Assembly (NCBI RefSeq): GCF_013030985.1
Contig: NZ_WPYP01000001.1
Location: 1 to 64,000, forward strand
Length of the DNA stretch: 64,000 nt
Origin: Ruegeria arenilitoris
GTDB lineage: Bacteria > Pseudomonadota > Alphaproteobacteria > Rhodobacterales > Rhodobacteraceae
Reading direction: 5' to 3'
Below, piece after piece: positions 61,336 through 64,000 of the stretch (position 1 is its first letter; each line of letters starts with the position of its first letter). Under the pieces are notes generated by a model. That model was not told the DNA's origin. It was given only the letters and a program-made list of their open reading frames with translations, and searched no databases. Made by a program: the position numbers and the translations under genes.

Positions 61336-62457
61336 ATGAGCTTTGAAACCCCCGGACCCGTCGAAGCGCAATTGCGTGAAGCGATCAGCCCGATCGAAGA
61401 GATCATCGAAGAGGCGCGCAAAGGCCGGATGTATATTCTGGTCGACCACGAAGACCGCGAGAATGAGGGCGATCTGGTCATCGCTGCCGAGTTTGCGGAT
61501 GCCGAGGCGATCAACTTCATGGCCACACACGGGCGCGGACTGATCTGCCTGCCGATGACCGCCGAACGTGTGGATGCGCTGGGCCTGCCGATGATGGCCG
61601 TGAACAACTCGTCCCGTCACGAAACCGCATTCACCGTGTCGATTGAAGCGCGTGAGGGCGTATCGACCGGCATTTCGGCTGCTGACCGCGCGCTGACCGT
61701 GGCGACTGCGATCAACGAACAGAACACGATGGCGCATATCGCCACCCCCGGACACATCTTCCCCTTGCGCGCCAAGCGGGGTGGGGTGCTGGTGCGCGCG
61801 GGTCATACCGAGGCCGCCGTGGATATCTCGCGCCTGGCCGGACTGAACCCCTCGGGCGTGATCTGTGAGATCATGAAAGCTGATGGCACCATGGCGCGTC
61901 TGCCCGATCTGGTGGAGTTCGCCAAAGAGCACGACATGAAGATCGGTACGATCAGCGATCTGATCACGTACCGGTCGCGCAACGATAATCTGGTGGTTGA
62001 AACTTCGCGCGAAACCGTGACGTCGGAATATGGCGGCGAATGGGAGATGCGTCTGTTCACCGACCAGACCCACGGCATCGAGCACGTCGTGATGATCAAG
62101 GGCGATATCACTACGCCCGAGCCGGTCCTGACCCGCACCCACGCCCTGCACGAAGCGCCGGACATTCTGGGCCTTGGCCCCAAGTCGTCACGCGAATTGC
62201 CGCGCGCGATGGAAAAGATCGCCGAAGAGGGCCGCGGTATCGTTTGCCTGTTCCGTCAGCCGCGCAACTCGCTGTACGCGGCTGAGGACGAAGGCCCCCG
62301 TACCATCAAGCAAACCGGCCTGGGCGCACAGATCCTGTCCAAGATGGGCATTCAGGAACTGGTGCTGCTGACCGACTCGCCGGAAACCGTATATCTGGGG
62401 CTCGACGCGTTTGGCCTGTCCATCGTCGGTACCCGCTCCATTCTCAAGGATGACTGA
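61336..62457 (+). CDS. ribB: Dihydroxybutanone-phosphate synthase with degenerate GTP cyclohydrolase II domain (RibBX type)
   Basis: A 373-residue protein. The N-terminal half is a complete 3,4-dihydroxy-2-butanone-4-phosphate synthase ([42 protein letters not shown]). The C-terminal half resembles GTP cyclohydrolase II but its zinc-ligand cysteines are absent where they are expected ([17 protein letters not shown]), so it should not have that activity. This matches the RibBX variant known in Proteobacteria; an active cyclohydrolase must be encoded elsewhere. ATG 61336 with AAAGG upstream is preferred over an open frame 15 codons earlier. Confidence 0.93.
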   Translation: MSFETPGPVEAQLREAISPIEEIIEEARKGRMYILVDHEDRENEGDLVIAAEFADAEAINFMATHGRGLICLPMTAERVDALGLPMMAVNNSSRHETAFTVSIEAREGVSTGISAADRALTVATAINEQNTMAHIATPGHIFPLRAKRGGVLVRAGHTEAAVDISRLAGLNPSGVICEIMKADGTMARLPDLVEFAKEHDMKIGTISDLITYRSRNDNLVVETSRETVTSEYGGEWEMRLFTDQTHGIEHVVMIKGDITTPEPVLTRTHALHEAPDILGLGPKSSRELPRAMEKIAEEGRGIVCLFRQPRNSLYAAEDEGPRTIKQTGLGAQILSKMGIQELVLLTDSPETVYLGLDAFGLSIVGTRSILKDD

Positions 62458-62459
62458 TC

Positions 62460-63011
62460 GTGGCTGAACAAGACAAACACGGGGTTCTGCCGACTCCGAC
62501 ATTTGACAAGCCGGTGAAACTGTTGATCGTGGTGGCTCCGTTCTATCGCGCAATCGCCGACAATCTGGTTGCCGGTGCCACGGCCGAGATTGAGGCCGCA
62601 GGCGGCACCTGCGAGGTGGTCGAAGTTCCCGGCGCGCTGGAAATCCCCACCGCCATCGCTATGGCAGACCGTCAGTGTAATTTCGACGGCTATGTCGCGC
62701 TGGGCTGCGTTATCCGCGGTGAGACCACGCATTACGAAACCGTCTGCAACGACTCCAGCCGCGCCATTCAGCTGATGGGCCTGCAGGGCCTGCTGATCGG
62801 CAATGGCATTCTGACCGTGGAAAATGACGATCAGGCTGAAGTCCGCGCAAATCCCGAAAAGATGAATAAAGGTGGCGGAGCAGCCGCTGCGGCCTTGCAT
62901 CTGATCTCACTCAGCCGTAAGTGGGGCGCCTCACAAAAGGGCGTCGGCTTCAAGCCCCCGTCCGAGTCCATCCTTGTGGCGGGCGACAGCAACGGACCCA
63001 CGACAGCATGA
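62460..63011 (+). CDS. ribH: 6,7-dimethyl-8-ribityllumazine synthase
   Basis: A 183-residue lumazine synthase that joins the ribB product with the pyrimidine intermediate. Conserved blocks: EVPGALEIPTAIAMA, ALGCVIRGETTHYETVCNDS and GILTVENDDQAEVRA. It starts at a GTG at 62460 with AAGGA upstream, two bases after the ribB stop. The stop overlaps the nusB start (ATGA at 63008). Confidence 0.94.
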   Translation: MAEQDKHGVLPTPTFDKPVKLLIVVAPFYRAIADNLVAGATAEIEAAGGTCEVVEVPGALEIPTAIAMADRQCNFDGYVALGCVIRGETTHYETVCNDSSRAIQLMGLQGLLIGNGILTVENDDQAEVRANPEKMNKGGGAAAAALHLISLSRKWGASQKGVGFKPPSESILVAGDSNGPTTA

Positions 63012-63490
63012 CCCAGACAGACGCGCCGAAACCGGCTAACCAGAAACGCCTGATGAAATCCGCCGCCCGGCTTTACGCCGTGCAGGCGCTGTTCCAGATG
63101 GAGCAGTCGGGCCAGACGACCGAACAGGTTGTGAACGAGTTTCTGGATCACCGGTTTGGCGCTGTCTATGAGGGCGAGGAAATGCTGGACGGCGATACTC
63201 GCGTCTTCCGCAAGCTGGTTGAGGATGCCGTGAACTATCAGGCCCCGATCGACCAGATGACGGACCGTGCGCTGGTGGCCAAATGGCCCATCGCGCGCAT
63301 CGACCCGACCCTACGCGCCACGTTCCGCGCGGCTGGGGCGGAGTTGACCCAAAGCGACACGCCGCCCAAGGTTGTGATCACCGAATTCGTTGACGTGGCG
63401 CGCGCTTTCTTTCCCGACGGCAAGGAACCGAAATTCGTCAACGCCGTGCTGGATCACATGGCGCGCGAAGCCCAGCCCGAGGCGTTCTGA
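63008..63490 (+). CDS. nusB: Transcription antitermination factor NusB
   Basis: A 160-residue RNA-binding helical protein that acts in rRNA antitermination. SAARLYAVQALFQMEQSGQT and PPKVVITEFVDVARAFFPDG are the family blocks, with KFVNAVLDHMAREA at the C-terminus. ATG 63008 overlaps the ribH stop; the frame is open 29 codons earlier within ribH. The ribH-nusB pairing is common in bacteria. Confidence 0.95.
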   Translation: MTQTDAPKPANQKRLMKSAARLYAVQALFQMEQSGQTTEQVVNEFLDHRFGAVYEGEEMLDGDTRVFRKLVEDAVNYQAPIDQMTDRALVAKWPIARIDPTLRATFRAAGAELTQSDTPPKVVITEFVDVARAFFPDGKEPKFVNAVLDHMAREAQPEAF

Positions 63491-63549
63491 CGCCTTTACC
63501 CCGGGCTTATATGCGCTAAACTGAATGTCATAGTGCAAGGAGAGTCGCC

Positions 63550-63846
63550 ATGCCCAAACTGATCCGGTTGTATATCACTCAGGTTGCCTGGGGGTTCGTG
63601 ATTTCGGCGATGTTTGTCGGTGTTCTTCTGGCCCTGAACGTTGCAAACCTGCGCCATCTGATCACAAGCTCGGAAATGGGCCTGATCGCGCTTGGCATGA
63701 TCTGGTTCATGAACGGGATCGTCTTCGCCGGGGTGCAATTCGCCTACGCGATCATGAGCATGGCCGAAAAGCCGCAGGGGCCGCGCCGCGGAACGCCGGT
63801 GGCCGCTGAATTCGAGCCCGTGATGGTCAAGGCCGAAAACAGCTGA
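63550..63846 (+). CDS. Small membrane protein of unknown function
   Basis: A 98-residue protein with two transmembrane helices (about 10-30, QVAWGFVISAMFVGVLLALN, and 43-70, MGLIALGMIWFMNGIVFAGV) and a short polar C-terminus. AAGGAG lies eight bases before the ATG. It is 59 bp after nusB on the same strand. No family recognised. Confidence 0.65.
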   Translation: MPKLIRLYITQVAWGFVISAMFVGVLLALNVANLRHLITSSEMGLIALGMIWFMNGIVFAGVQFAYAIMSMAEKPQGPRRGTPVAAEFEPVMVKAENS

Positions 63847-63971
63847 TACCAGACTCAGGACTGGCGGACTTACCTTTTCGTACCGATTGCGCGTTAACCG
63901 CTTGAATGTCGGAACATGTTGCCATCTGATGTCGGCCAAACACACCAACCGGCAGCGAAAGAGCATATCCT

Positions 63972-64000
63972 GTGAACACCAGAACTTACGAAGAGGTCAT
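63972..64000 (+). CDS. Possible CDS start at the right edge
   Basis: A GTG at 63972-63974 opens a frame to the window end (MNTRTYEEV). AAAGAG lies about nine bases upstream. Too short to name or to be sure it is a gene. Confidence 0.25.

Overview
The window is a chromosomal segment of an alphaproteobacterium, most likely a marine Rhodobacteraceae (Roseobacter-group) member. The evidence is the moderately high GC content, the hom-glpX-recJ block, the dnaG-rpoD pair, the nrdR-ribD-ribE-ribB-ribH-nusB cluster, tRNA genes with encoded CCA, a 2-aminoethylphosphonate (AEP) transporter of the PhnS/T/V-like type and a GlpSTPQUV-type glycerol transporter. No insertion sequence, phage, CRISPR array or rRNA gene is visible.

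Layout. 1-6642: AEP uptake and breakdown (start of phosphonoacetate hydrolase, phnW, a divergent LysR regulator, and an ABC transporter made of binding protein, ATPase and one fused permease). 6993-9415: two convergent radical SAM genes. 9759-15574: a five-gene operon with a LytR_C-like membrane protein, a small exported protein, two glycosyltransferase-like proteins and an unknown protein. 15679-20916: a dimethylformamidase-like protein, a SLOG/molybdenum-carrier-like protein, a MATE exporter and a BlaI/M56-peptidase pair. 20983-26997: the glycerol-type ABC transporter, read leftward. 27241-34627: a complete-looking V/A-type ATPase operon (B-D-I-K-E-DUF2764-A), the most unusual element for a proteobacterium.

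34636-34807: two tandem tRNA-Glu genes. 34906-39456: recJ, glpX, hom and a small lipoprotein. 39556-41711: TetR, pirin and a membrane protein. 41659-44549: three Tad/TadG-like pseudopilin genes, one with a von Willebrand A domain. 44877-50869: glutamate-type dehydrogenase, a small exported protein, dnaG and rpoD. 51055-54298: an AraC regulator and several small genes. 54417-63490: the nrdR-rib-nusB cluster, interrupted on the opposite strand by a capsule block (KpsS-like, Wza/KpsD-like, KpsC-like). The last genes are a small membrane protein and a possible CDS start at the right edge.

The strongest candidates for new biology are the proteobacterial V-ATPase operon, whose gene order is a cyclic permutation of the chlamydial/Bacteroidetes-type order with no F or G gene, and the radical SAM plus glycosyltransferase neighbourhood at 7-15.6 kb, whose product cannot be named from sequence. 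All functional statements rest on motif recognition by eye; no search was run.
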